Source of the DNA: Bacteroidota bacterium | GTDB lineage: Bacteria > Bacteroidota > Bacteroidia > Bacteroidales > NBLH01 | NCBI GenBank assembly: GCA_025361565.1 | Contig: JANYKN010000081.1 | Span: 1-64,000 of the forward strand | Length of the DNA stretch: 64,000 nt | Direction: 5' to 3' | Shown here: piece by piece, positions 54,128 to 62,889 of the stretch | Layout: every line of letters begins with the position of its first letter | Numbering within the stretch: the first letter of the stretch is position 1 | Program-made: the position numbers and the translations under genes | Notes under the pieces: model-generated | Seen by the model: the letters and a program-made list of their open reading frames with translations, nothing else | What the model was told of the DNA's origin: nothing | Databases searched by the model: none

Positions 54128-56281
54128 ATGAAAATATACGAAACAAAGGATATTCGAAATTTATCGCTTTTAGGCAATGCAGGTTTAGGTAAAACTACAT
54201 TGGCCGAAGCAATGCTTTTCGAAGGAGGAGTAATTAACAGACGTGGCGAGGTGAGTCAAAAAAACACGGTATCGGACTACCATGAAATTGAGCACGAGCG
54301 ACAAGGGTCTGTTTTTTCAACAGTATTATATACTGAATGGCTTGGCAAAAAACTCAACATTATTGACACACCTGGTGCAGATGATTTTGTAGGTGGAGTA
54401 ATTTCAGCATTGCATGTAACTGATACCGGTTTGCTACTTTTAAATGCCCAACATGGTGTTGAAACTGGTACAGAAATAATATGGAGACATGCAGAAAGAA
54501 TGCATAAACCAATCGTCTTTGTAGTAAATCAGCTTGATCATGATAAAGCTAATTTTGAAAAGGCTTTTGAAGATGCAAAACAATCATTCGGAAACAAAGT
54601 TACTTTGGTTCAATACCCTATCAATCCAGGGCCCGATTTCAATGCAGTTATTGATGTACTTTTGATGAAAATGTACAAATGGGGGCCAAACGGAGGAGAG
54701 CCTACAATTACAGAAATTCCTGACAGTGAAAAAGAAAAAGCGGCTGAGTATCATAATATATTAGTAGAAGCGGCTGCTGAAAATGATGAAACTTTAATGG
54801 AGATCTTTTTTGAAAAGGGAAGTCTTTCTGAAGATGAAATGAGGCAAGGAATCCGAGTTGGACTAAGGACTCGTGGTTTATTTCCTGTTTTTTGTGTATC
54901 TGCAAAAAAAGACATGGGTGTTAGACGATTAATGCAATTTCTTGGCAATGTAACACCTGCTCCAAATGATATGCCTGCACCTAAAAATAAAGATGGCAAA
55001 GAAATCAAATGTGACCCTTCGGGAAAAACATCCTTGTTTATTTTTAAAAATTCAATAGAACAGCATCTAGGAGATGTATTATTCTTTAAAGTGATGTCTG
55101 GAGAACTTACTGAAGGAATGGATTTAATAAATACAAACAAACAGGGAAAAGAAAGGGTTTCACAATTATATGCAGTTGCTGGCAAAAACAGAGAAAAAGT
55201 TGAAAAATTTGTAGCAGGGGATATTGGAGCAACTGTAAAACTAAAAGAAACAAAAACTAATCATACGCTAAATGAAAAAGGAGAAGACTGGACTTTTCCC
55301 GCCATGGTATTTCCAAACCCTAAATTCAGGATTGCAATTAAAGCAGTGGACGAAGCAGATGATGAGAAACTAGGTGAAGTTTTACATAGAATGAATGCAC
55401 AGGATCCGACTGTAATTCTTGAGTATTCAAAAGAATTAAAACAGCTTATTCTTCATGGACAAGGCGAATTTCATCTAAATACAGTTAAATGGCATTTGGA
55501 AAACATTCACAAAATTCAAGTTCAGTTTATTGCTCCTAAAATTCCATATCGTGAAACTATTACCAAGGCAGCCCCAGCTGATTATCGCCATAAAAAGCAA
55601 TCAGGTGGCGCAGGCCAATTTGGAGAAGTACATTTGGTAATTGAGCCTCATGAAGAAGGAAAACCAGAACCATCAAAATATAAATTTGGAGAAAAAGAAC
55701 TTGCAGTTAATATCAGAGGTAAGGAGGAAATCCCATTGCCATGGGGAGGCAAACTGGTATTCTATAATTGCATAGTTGGAGGTGTAATCGATGCCCGTTT
55801 TTTACCAGCAATTCTAAAAGGAATAATGGAAAAAATGGAACAGGGACCCTTAACAGGTTCTTATGCCCGTGACATTAGAGTTTGCGTATATGATGGAAAA
55901 ATGCATGCGGTTGATTCAAATGAAATTTCATTTAGACTAGCTGGTGCCAAAGCCTTTTCAGCAGCGTTTAAAATTGCAGGACCTAAAATTCTTGAACCTA
56001 TCTATAATGTGGAGGTACTTGTTCCAAGTGACAGAATGGGTGATGTAATGAGCGATTTGCAAGGAAGAAGGGCGATGATTGAAGGAATGTCGAGCGAAAA
56101 AGGTTTTGAAAAACTAAAAGTTAGAGTTCCTTTGGCCGAAATGGGCAAATACTCAACAGCTCTCAGTTCATTAACCAATGGCCGTGCTACTTTTACAATG
56201 AGTTTTGCCGAGTATGCTTCTGTGCCACACGAAATACAGGAAGGATTACTTAAAGCATACTCTGAGGAAGAGGAAGAATAA
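54128..56281 (+). CDS. EF-G paralogue (EF-G2 type) lacking the catalytic histidine
   Basis: 717 residues with the full EF-G domain order, about as long as canonical EF-G. The G domain is altered. G1 is GNAGLGKTT (about 16-24). Switch I reads ERQGSVFS where EF-G has ERGITI. G3 is DTPGADDF (80-87), so Ala84 replaces the histidine needed for GTP hydrolysis. G4 is NQLD (134-137) instead of NKMD. Domains III-V are well conserved (GQGEFHLNTVKWHLEN; YARDIRVCVYDGKMHAVDSN). In Bacteroides thetaiotaomicron a related EF-G2 has been reported to support translation without GTPase activity during starvation; that this protein does the same is inference. AGGAT lies just before the start. It is divergent from the ribosomal operon and ends in its own terminator. 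Confidence 0.85.
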   Translation: MKIYETKDIRNLSLLGNAGLGKTTLAEAMLFEGGVINRRGEVSQKNTVSDYHEIEHERQGSVFSTVLYTEWLGKKLNIIDTPGADDFVGGVISALHVTDTGLLLLNAQHGVETGTEIIWRHAERMHKPIVFVVNQLDHDKANFEKAFEDAKQSFGNKVTLVQYPINPGPDFNAVIDVLLMKMYKWGPNGGEPTITEIPDSEKEKAAEYHNILVEAAAENDETLMEIFFEKGSLSEDEMRQGIRVGLRTRGLFPVFCVSAKKDMGVRRLMQFLGNVTPAPNDMPAPKNKDGKEIKCDPSGKTSLFIFKNSIEQHLGDVLFFKVMSGELTEGMDLINTNKQGKERVSQLYAVAGKNREKVEKFVAGDIGATVKLKETKTNHTLNEKGEDWTFPAMVFPNPKFRIAIKAVDEADDEKLGEVLHRMNAQDPTVILEYSKELKQLILHGQGEFHLNTVKWHLENIHKIQVQFIAPKIPYRETITKAAPADYRHKKQSGGAGQFGEVHLVIEPHEEGKPEPSKYKFGEKELAVNIRGKEEIPLPWGGKLVFYNCIVGGVIDARFLPAILKGIMEKMEQGPLTGSYARDIRVCVYDGKMHAVDSNEISFRLAGAKAFSAAFKIAGPKILEPIYNVEVLVPSDRMGDVMSDLQGRRAMIEGMSSEKGFEKLKVRVPLAEMGKYSTALSSLTNGRATFTMSFAEYASVPHEIQEGLLKAYSEEEEE

Positions 56282-56304
56282 AATCCGAGTTTGGAATATG
56301 AATC

Positions 56305-56335
56305 AAGGAGTAAAGAAATTTACTCCTTTTTTTAT
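56305..56335 (+). terminator. Terminator of the EF-G paralogue gene
   Basis: Perfect 10-bp arms (56305-56314 and 56319-56328) around GAAA, followed by a T-rich run on the plus strand, 24 bp after the stop codon. Confidence 0.85.
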
Positions 56336-57387
56336 TTTTTAGAAGTGTAAAAATCAGAAAGATTAAAACTAATAGAGAAATGATTTGAAGCACCAGCCAA
56401 ATGATAAATTGATTGACCAAAACTCAGCTTGATTTTTGAAATATGAAGGTAAATTCCCCACGAAAACCCAACAAGAAATGGACGGGTTGGAACCATCATT
56501 TCTTTTCGTCGTTGGTGGTTGTACCCAATCATAACCATAAAGTTTTTTGAAGGTATAAACTCAGTTCCAAATATGGTGTGCCTGAAAAAATTATCAAAAA
56601 TATTGAACTCATAATTCTTTTGAGAATTACCTTGATTTGGAGTTGATGTATATGAAGGGTTTCCATTTAAATTATATGTCAAATCCCATTTTTGGATATG
56701 ATGATACAGTATAGAAAAACGGAAAGGTGCATGTTCCAGTTTTCGGCTTACGCCAATTTGAAGATCAAAAGGCAGTGACTCATAATTGCCTGGATTATAA
56801 GGTTTAATCTGAGAGCCTGCATTTTTAAGAACCAAGGCAGCTGAAAACATACGGTTGCTTGACTGGTAGTTTAACCCAGCATCAAGAGCTAAACCAAATG
56901 AATTATAGGTTTCTAATTGCGAATAAATTGGTTTAAAGTTTACACCCATTGTCAACATGCTATCGATAATTGACTTTGACCAATAAATATTTAAAGCCAA
57001 TTCAAAAGCTTTAAATTCTCCTGTTATTTTTCCTGAGGGATCTGCTTTTGTGAATTTACCATAATTAATATAGTGGATGCCCGCTGCAAAAACCCCAACG
57101 TGTTTAAAATCTTTGGCATAGGCAGCATAACCGTAATTTATTCCAGAGAAATAATTGACATAATTCAAAACCAGGTTATTGGTCATCGATTTGACCAAGA
57201 GCGCAGGATTGTGAAATACTAAGTTCAAATCACCATCAGATATAGAAATATTCTGACCACCAAGAGCAGCTACCCTTGCTGAATTTGTTAGTTTTAAAAA
57301 ACCATATGTAGAAGTTCCGCCAATTTGACCTAATACATTGATACATACAATAATCAACAATACAGCTAATGAAAGAGTCCTTTTCAA
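56332..57387 (-). CDS. porQ: Type IX secretion system protein PorQ
   Basis: 351 residues with a signal peptide (MKRTLSLAVLLIIVCINVLG, cleavage before QIGG). The start of the mature part, GGTSTYGFLKLTNSARVAAL, and the NLVFHNPALL segment are typical of PorQ. PorQ is an outer-membrane barrel related to PorV and linked to type IX secretion and sorting of cargo. It implies that the organism has a type IX secretion system elsewhere. The start overlaps the stop of the transporter gene by 4 bp, so the two form an operon. Confidence 0.85.
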   Translation of the reverse strand: MKRTLSLAVLLIIVCINVLGQIGGTSTYGFLKLTNSARVAALGGQNISISDGDLNLVFHNPALLVKSMTNNLVLNYVNYFSGINYGYAAYAKDFKHVGVFAAGIHYINYGKFTKADPSGKITGEFKAFELALNIYWSKSIIDSMLTMGVNFKPIYSQLETYNSFGLALDAGLNYQSSNRMFSAALVLKNAGSQIKPYNPGNYESLPFDLQIGVSRKLEHAPFRFSILYHHIQKWDLTYNLNGNPSYTSTPNQGNSQKNYEFNIFDNFFRHTIFGTEFIPSKNFMVMIGYNHQRRKEMMVPTRPFLVGFSWGIYLHISKIKLSFGQSIYHLAGASNHFSISFNLSDFYTSKK

Positions 57388-58325
57388 TTTTTCGATATAT
57401 TATTTTTTAACGGAATAATTACATTTTGAATATGAGCAAGTTTTTTTAATTGTGATAGAAACAATCCACAAAGTACGATAAAAATTCCAGTAATATTAAG
57501 AAAAGATAATTTCTCATTTAATATAAAATATGAAAAAATTGCAGTGAAAACAGGTATCAAATTAGACATAGAATTGGCTTTAACAATTCCAAGTTCCCTG
57601 ATTCCGTATGTAAACAAAATAAATGCAAGGGATGAAGCAAATATTGATAGTGCAATAAGTGGCTCAATTATTTCGAAAGTGATTTTAACACTTCTAAAAT
57701 GTTCAAAATCGAAATAAAGAAAAAATGGCATAAAAAACAAAATACCAAGCACATTTTGATAGCTAATTATAGAGTAGATATTGTATTTTTTAGCAATATT
57801 AACAACAAGAATTGAATAACTTATAGCTGAAAAAACAGCCAATCCCATTAAAAAAACACCAATAAATGAAACATTGAAAGAAAAATCATCAGTCAAAATA
57901 ACCAGAACAACACCATTTATTGAAATAATAATTCCAATTATGTTAACGATTTTCAATTTTTCCTTTAAAAAATACCATGCGGCAATTGGCGAAAAAAGTG
58001 GGATGGTTGAAATAAGTACAGAAGATATTGTTGCACTTACATAATTTAAACCAATTGTTTCACCAATAAAATAAAGAAAAGGCTGAAATAAAGCCAATAA
58101 AATGAAAGAGCCAATATCCTTTCGTTTAACTTTTTGCAATCTATTAAATAGAAATCCGAATACTATCAGAAAAATTGATGAAATAATTAATCTTAACGTA
58201 ACAATAGTAATTGGTTGATAAAAATGAAGTAATAACTTTGTCCAGATGAAAGAAAAGCCCCAAAAAATCATTGCAATAAAAATAGCAATATAAGTTATAA
58301 ATAATTTACGCTTTATTTCGGTCAT
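57384..58325 (-). CDS. EamA/DMT-family transporter
   Basis: 313 residues with about ten membrane helices arranged as two EamA repeats. The first has FWGFSFIWTKLLLHFYQPIT with a helix-4 IGLNYVSATISSVLISTIPL. The second has LGIVKANSMSNLIPVFTAIF. Such proteins are drug/metabolite exporters or amino-acid permeases; the substrate cannot be told. It is co-transcribed with porQ, for reasons not obvious. Confidence 0.88.
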   Translation of the reverse strand: MTEIKRKLFITYIAIFIAMIFWGFSFIWTKLLLHFYQPITIVTLRLIISSIFLIVFGFLFNRLQKVKRKDIGSFILLALFQPFLYFIGETIGLNYVSATISSVLISTIPLFSPIAAWYFLKEKLKIVNIIGIIISINGVVLVILTDDFSFNVSFIGVFLMGLAVFSAISYSILVVNIAKKYNIYSIISYQNVLGILFFMPFFLYFDFEHFRSVKITFEIIEPLIALSIFASSLAFILFTYGIRELGIVKANSMSNLIPVFTAIFSYFILNEKLSFLNITGIFIVLCGLFLSQLKKLAHIQNVIIPLKNNISKN

Positions 58326-58493
58326 TATGCATTATTCTAATTTCAGACTGACTTTGATGCTAATTTATTATTCTATTAATATTAAAATACATTTTAAAAA
58401 TGAAACCATTGTTTCCCTTTTTAAAATGTGCTCAAAGATATAATATTAAACGTATTGGGAAAATGATGAAATTTTAGCTATTATTGAATCCAA

Positions 58494-59618
58494 TCAATAA
58501 ATACTTTTTCTATATAATACATTTCGTTCACTCAGATAATTCATAATATATTGATAACAAGCAAGATCTTCGCCAATAAATTCAGGCGGGGTAATCCCTA
58601 TTTTATTGTACTTGCTTTCGAGCAATAAATTTACAGCAGCGGTACAAGTATATCCAGTGGTACGAGCCATTGAAATTGTTTTGCTTTCTCTATCATATTT
58701 ATCGAGTAAATCGTATTGATAGCCAATGGGTTTGCCATTTTCAATTCCTTCAACTTTTATACGCATGATGGTATAATCTTCTTCACCTTCTTTCAATTGC
58801 CAGATTGGAAAAAGTAGTTTTGCAGTTAAATCAATAGGACGAATAAGCGTTCCATTTACATCAACTTTGTTGTAAGAGAAGAAACCACTTTCGCGAAGAA
58901 CCCTAAAATATTCAATAGTACCAGGATATCGAAGTGTTTTTTCAATCATATCTGGGACCTGAATTGTTTTAAGAATTGTACGCAAACCATCAGAATTCCA
59001 TGATTCTAAGCTACCTACACCTGGGAAATGAATCAATTCAGCATCGGACAATGCTTCCCTTGTAACGATTTGACCATTTTGAATATAGCGTGCAGGACGG
59101 ATATACTCTTCAATTACATCAATTGGCGAAAAAACTGCTTTATATTCATATGGCCATACTCTTTCAACAGGGAGGCCTCCAACCAAACATTCAAATTTTT
59201 TAACTTCCATTTGTTTGTTGTACCGGCCAAGAATAAGATTGCTCATTCCCGGGGCAACACCACAATCAACAACAGCAGTAACATTATGCTTTTTAGCCAA
59301 ATCATCCAATTCAAATGGATCTTCAGGAAAAAAAGCGATATCAACTATGTTCTTTCCAGATTCGATTACTGTTTTTAGCGTTTGAAAGCCCATAAAACCA
59401 GGAACTGCGTTTACAACTATATCTGCATCCTTAATCAGATACCGGATATTTGCCGGATTCTTCAAATCAGAGTTCACTGCCTCAATGTTTCTCTTATTGG
59501 CCAAATAGTCGAGTTCAGCATCACTGATATCGACAGAAACTACCTGGTGAGTTTTTGCTAAATCAATTGCAATTGCTTTTCCAACACGCCCAGCACCTAA
59601 GACTACAATTTTTTTCAT
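58494..59618 (-). CDS. Saccharopine dehydrogenase-family protein (lysine dehydrogenase-like)
   Basis: 374 residues. The N-terminal Rossmann fold has the GAGRVGKAIAIDLAK nucleotide-binding motif, and the VNAVPGF and AVVDCGVAPGMSNLILGRY stretches are typical of the saccharopine dehydrogenase/reductase family. Length and layout are close to L-lysine 6-dehydrogenase-type enzymes, which oxidise lysine to the 6-semialdehyde with NAD, but carboxynorspermidine or saccharopine dehydrogenase activity is not excluded. It lies between the transporter and the aspartase, separated from both by over 150 bp, and is probably transcribed alone. Confidence 0.8.
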   Translation of the reverse strand: MKKIVVLGAGRVGKAIAIDLAKTHQVVSVDISDAELDYLANKRNIEAVNSDLKNPANIRYLIKDADIVVNAVPGFMGFQTLKTVIESGKNIVDIAFFPEDPFELDDLAKKHNVTAVVDCGVAPGMSNLILGRYNKQMEVKKFECLVGGLPVERVWPYEYKAVFSPIDVIEEYIRPARYIQNGQIVTREALSDAELIHFPGVGSLESWNSDGLRTILKTIQVPDMIEKTLRYPGTIEYFRVLRESGFFSYNKVDVNGTLIRPIDLTAKLLFPIWQLKEGEEDYTIMRIKVEGIENGKPIGYQYDLLDKYDRESKTISMARTTGYTCTAAVNLLLESKYNKIGITPPEFIGEDLACYQYIMNYLSERNVLYRKSIY

Positions 59619-59773
59619 TCTGGTTTTTTTTGGTTATTATTTAAGGTATATAATATAAGGTATATATCATTTAATTAAAAAGTACTTTACGAAAATAATC
59701 AAAACAATTTAGAGGGAGGTGAACTTCAACAAATTTATTTGAGAATACTTAAAATTGTCTTAATCTTTTAAAA

Positions 59774-61222
59774 CTAAAGATGCTCCATTAAATCTTCGAT
59801 AGAATAACCAGCTTTTAATAAATTCGAAGGACTAAGGATTGACTTGAGTTTGGATTTTTCAATGAATTTCAATTTATCATTGGCATCAAAAACATCACAC
59901 GCTGAAATTTTCATGGCATTTGCCAGTTCGGAAGCTTTGTTATAACCAATATAAGGAACAAGGGCTGTTGTAATTATTGGACTCCGATAAAGTTTGTCGC
60001 TTGAAAGTTTTTGGTTTATAGTAATTTCTGAAAACAAATTATTGAGCAATGAAATATTAGCAGAAATCAACAACTTTAAGCTTTGAATAATTGAATGACC
60101 AATTATAGGAAGGTAGGCATTCAAATCAAGGCATCCCTGAGCAGACAGACTGGTAATCAATAAATCATTACTATATACCTGATGTGCAATACTTATTACG
60201 TATTCGGGAATTACCGGATTTACTTTTGAAGGCATAATGGTACTTCCAAGTTGCTTTTTTGGTATGCTAAGCTCTTTTTTATCAATCAGATCGGAAGCAA
60301 GCAATCGGATGTCATTAACCATTTTTTCGAGGTTGACAGCATGCGACTTTAAAGTAGCATGGATTTCGACAAATGAATCAAAATTAACTGTTGCATCCTG
60401 TAAATTTTCGCCACGGGTTATGGGTAATTTTGTTAGTTCTTGCAGTTCACGAACTACTTCCATCATGTAAAAACGGGGAACTGAAATTCCTGTACCGATC
60501 GCTGTTCCACCCAAATTCACCACTTTAATACGCTCAAAACATTTAGAAACCCTCCACCAATCACGTGAAAGAGCATCATTGTATGTACTAAATAGCCTTC
60601 CGTAGGATGAAGGCACGGCTTCTTGCATTTGTGTATACGCAATACGCAAGCTATCGCGATGTTCTTTTTCAATAGATTCTATGCTGGACCTCAAATTATT
60701 TATGGATTGCTCTAAATCAGCAAATAGCCTTATGATGGCGATTCGCAATGCTGTTGGAATAACATCATTGGTTGACTGAAACACATTTGCATGCTCAATT
60801 GGATCTATTAACTGGTAATCGCCTGGCTTTTTCCCTAATAGAATCAGTGCTTGATTTGCAATAATTTCATTAATGTTTAAATTGATACTTGTACCTGCCC
60901 CGCCCTGAATGGCCGGTATTATAAAATCCTCAAAATGTTTTCCTTCGGCAACATCAGATGAAGCACTTACAAGAACATCTAGTACCTCATCACTAATTAA
61001 TTGAATTGGAATTTTATTATTTGGATATTTACGGTTTATCGCTTTTTTGAATTTTTTATAAACCTGATATACTGCCAGTTTAGTTATACCAACTGCCTGA
61101 TACCACTCCAAATGAAAAACTGAGTCGTTCAAGAAATTATTTTTTGCACGATATGAATGAATACCAAACAATGCATCATCCGGTATTTCAATTTCACCAA
61201 TAAAATCCCTCTCAACTCGCAT
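59774..61222 (-). CDS. aspA: Aspartate ammonia-lyase
   Basis: 482 residues, close to the family length. It starts MRVERDFIGEIEIPDDALFG. The substrate and assembly motifs are clear: GGAGTSINLNINEIIANQAL, the QSTNDVIPTALRIA motif, and the catalytic-loop signature GSTIMPSKVNP of the fumarase/aspartase superfamily. The start resembles aspartases (ERDFIG) more than class II fumarases. The enzyme converts aspartate to fumarate and ammonia. Its start is 15 bp after the stop of the NtrC-like regulator, so they are co-transcribed. A few usually invariant positions differ (for example NLNINE for NMNANE), so substrate preference should be treated as likely, not certain. Confidence 0.85.
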   Translation of the reverse strand: MRVERDFIGEIEIPDDALFGIHSYRAKNNFLNDSVFHLEWYQAVGITKLAVYQVYKKFKKAINRKYPNNKIPIQLISDEVLDVLVSASSDVAEGKHFEDFIIPAIQGGAGTSINLNINEIIANQALILLGKKPGDYQLIDPIEHANVFQSTNDVIPTALRIAIIRLFADLEQSINNLRSSIESIEKEHRDSLRIAYTQMQEAVPSSYGRLFSTYNDALSRDWWRVSKCFERIKVVNLGGTAIGTGISVPRFYMMEVVRELQELTKLPITRGENLQDATVNFDSFVEIHATLKSHAVNLEKMVNDIRLLASDLIDKKELSIPKKQLGSTIMPSKVNPVIPEYVISIAHQVYSNDLLITSLSAQGCLDLNAYLPIIGHSIIQSLKLLISANISLLNNLFSEITINQKLSSDKLYRSPIITTALVPYIGYNKASELANAMKISACDVFDANDKLKFIEKSKLKSILSPSNLLKAGYSIEDLMEHL

Positions 61223-61237
61223 TTTTCAATGATTTAC

Positions 61238-62404
61238 TTATCGGCTAATTGGCTGTGCAAAGGTCTTAACATCTTCTCCCGTAATTACATCCTCACATAA
61301 AATAATCAAGCGCTCCAATACATTTCGAAATTCGCGAATATTTCCTGTCCAATTAATTTTTTGCAATTCTTTAATTGCATCTTCAGTGACAGTTTTTTGA
61401 GGCATTCCATAATCATCGCAAACTAATCCCATAAAATGCTCCGTAAGTAATGGGATATCTTCCAGTCTTTCGTTAAGTGAAGGTACATGAATTAAGATTA
61501 CACTTAATCTGTGATATAAATCTTCGCGGAAGTTATTATTTTCAATTTCAGTCCTTAGATCTTTGTTTGTGGCGGCAATAACTCGAACATCCACTCTAAT
61601 CTGTTTGTCGCTTCCAACCCGATAAATGGTATTTTCTTGCAAAGCCCTTAAAACTTTTGCCTGAGCAGAAAGGCTCATATCGCCAATTTCATCGAGAAGT
61701 ATTGTTCCGCCATTTGCTTGTTCAAATTTTCCTTTTCGTTGTTTGTGGGCAGATGTAAAAGCGCCCTTTTCATGGCCAAACAATTCACTTTCAATAAGTT
61801 CTGATGGAATTGCAGCACAGTTTACTTCAACGAATGGATAAGGGGCACGCTGACTCTTTTCGTGCATCCATCGAGCTACCAATTCTTTCCCTGTGCCATT
61901 GCTGCCGGTAATTAAGACTCGGGCATCGGTTGGTGCAACACGGTCTATCATATCTTTAACCTTTTTGATGGCATCAGACTGACCAATCATTTCATATGTT
62001 TTGCTAACTTTTCTCTTTAATTTCTGAGTCTCGATAATTAAATCTTTTCTTTCGAGGGCGTTTCTGATAGTTACAAGTAAGCGATTGAGGTCTAAAGGCT
62101 TTTCAATAAAATCATAGGCTCCTTTTTTCAGCGTTTCAACTGCGGTTTCAACTGTTGCGTGACCCGAAATCATTATTACAGGAACATCTGGACAAATATC
62201 CATTAATTTTTCAACTACTTCTACACCATCCATTTGTGGCATTTTTATATCACAAAGAATAATATCGAATTTGTTCTCGGTAGCCATTTCGAGCCCTTCA
62301 ATCCCATCAGAAGCAGTTTCCACCTGATGATCTTCATATTCAAGGATTTCCTTTAAGGTATTTCTAATCGGTTTTTCGTCGTCTATAACTAATATCTTTG
62401 CCAT
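61238..62404 (-). CDS. NtrC-type response regulator without DNA-binding domain
   Basis: 388 residues. A receiver (1-120) has Asp52 in [12 protein letters not shown] and Lys in FIEKPLDL. A sigma-54 AAA+ domain (about 138-375) has Walker A GSNGTGKE (168-174), Walker [12 protein letters not shown] (232-242) and the arginine-finger region. The sigma-54 contact loop reads GAFTSA (214-219) where most have GAFTGA. The protein ends soon after the [15 protein letters not shown] segment, so the usual C-terminal Fis-type helix-turn-helix is missing, not merely altered. It may activate from solution or through a partner protein. It is upstream of and co-transcribed with aspA. A perfect TATATTTG box lies 26 bp upstream. 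Confidence 0.9.
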   Translation of the reverse strand: MAKILVIDDEKPIRNTLKEILEYEDHQVETASDGIEGLEMATENKFDIILCDIKMPQMDGVEVVEKLMDICPDVPVIMISGHATVETAVETLKKGAYDFIEKPLDLNRLLVTIRNALERKDLIIETQKLKRKVSKTYEMIGQSDAIKKVKDMIDRVAPTDARVLITGSNGTGKELVARWMHEKSQRAPYPFVEVNCAAIPSELIESELFGHEKGAFTSAHKQRKGKFEQANGGTILLDEIGDMSLSAQAKVLRALQENTIYRVGSDKQIRVDVRVIAATNKDLRTEIENNNFREDLYHRLSVILIHVPSLNERLEDIPLLTEHFMGLVCDDYGMPQKTVTEDAIKELQKINWTGNIREFRNVLERLIILCEDVITGEDVKTFAQPISR

Positions 62405-62429
62405 GATTCTTATTTTATTCTATTAAAGG

Positions 62430-62437
62430 CAAATATA
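62430..62437 (-). promoter_or_regulatory. Promoter -7 box of the NtrC-like/aspA operon (TATATTTG)
   Basis: Exact TAnnTTTG match on the minus strand, 26 bp before the start codon at 62404. No clear -33 element seen. Confidence 0.45.
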
Positions 62438-62889
62438 CTTTTTTCTAAGTAAAGTATTAAATTTTTCGCATATTAATTTTATAAATCTAGCTTTAAGAAC
62501 TTTTTTAATGCCTTTATTTTTGATCAATTGTGATGTTTAAAAAAAATCCTGATTTTTTTATTCAAAAAAAGTATTGGAATAAAACTTCCATTCAATGAAT
62601 TAGATTGACAATAAGGATCAAAATAATCATAGAATTAAGACAATTATATCTTATTTTATACACAAATTAAAATTTAGCCTGATTTTTGACACATAAAATA
62701 GCAATATCCAAATTATCATAAAAATTATCTTTTACCAATAAATCAATAACTACAATAAACAAAAATACGAATACGTACAATAAATGATTTTAAATTGATA
62801 TTTTTTTTTGTAATTTGCTGATTGATTGAATAAACTAATTTATGAACTCACTCCAAATAATTGCCAATTCTAATAAAAACAGTTCAACA
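62438..62889. other. Divergent AT-rich promoter region
   Basis: About 450 bp between the NtrC-like gene and the TPR gene. No gene is seen. A TAATTTGC stretch near 62813-62820 resembles a promoter box for the TPR gene but is one base short of the TAnnTTTG consensus. Confidence 0.4.

Noticed and set aside
50447..56281. The second EF-G as a tetracycline-resistance (TetM/TetQ-like) protein
   Set aside because: Ribosomal protection proteins keep the DTPGH histidine and differ in length and domain IV tip; the motifs here fit the EF-G2 type instead.
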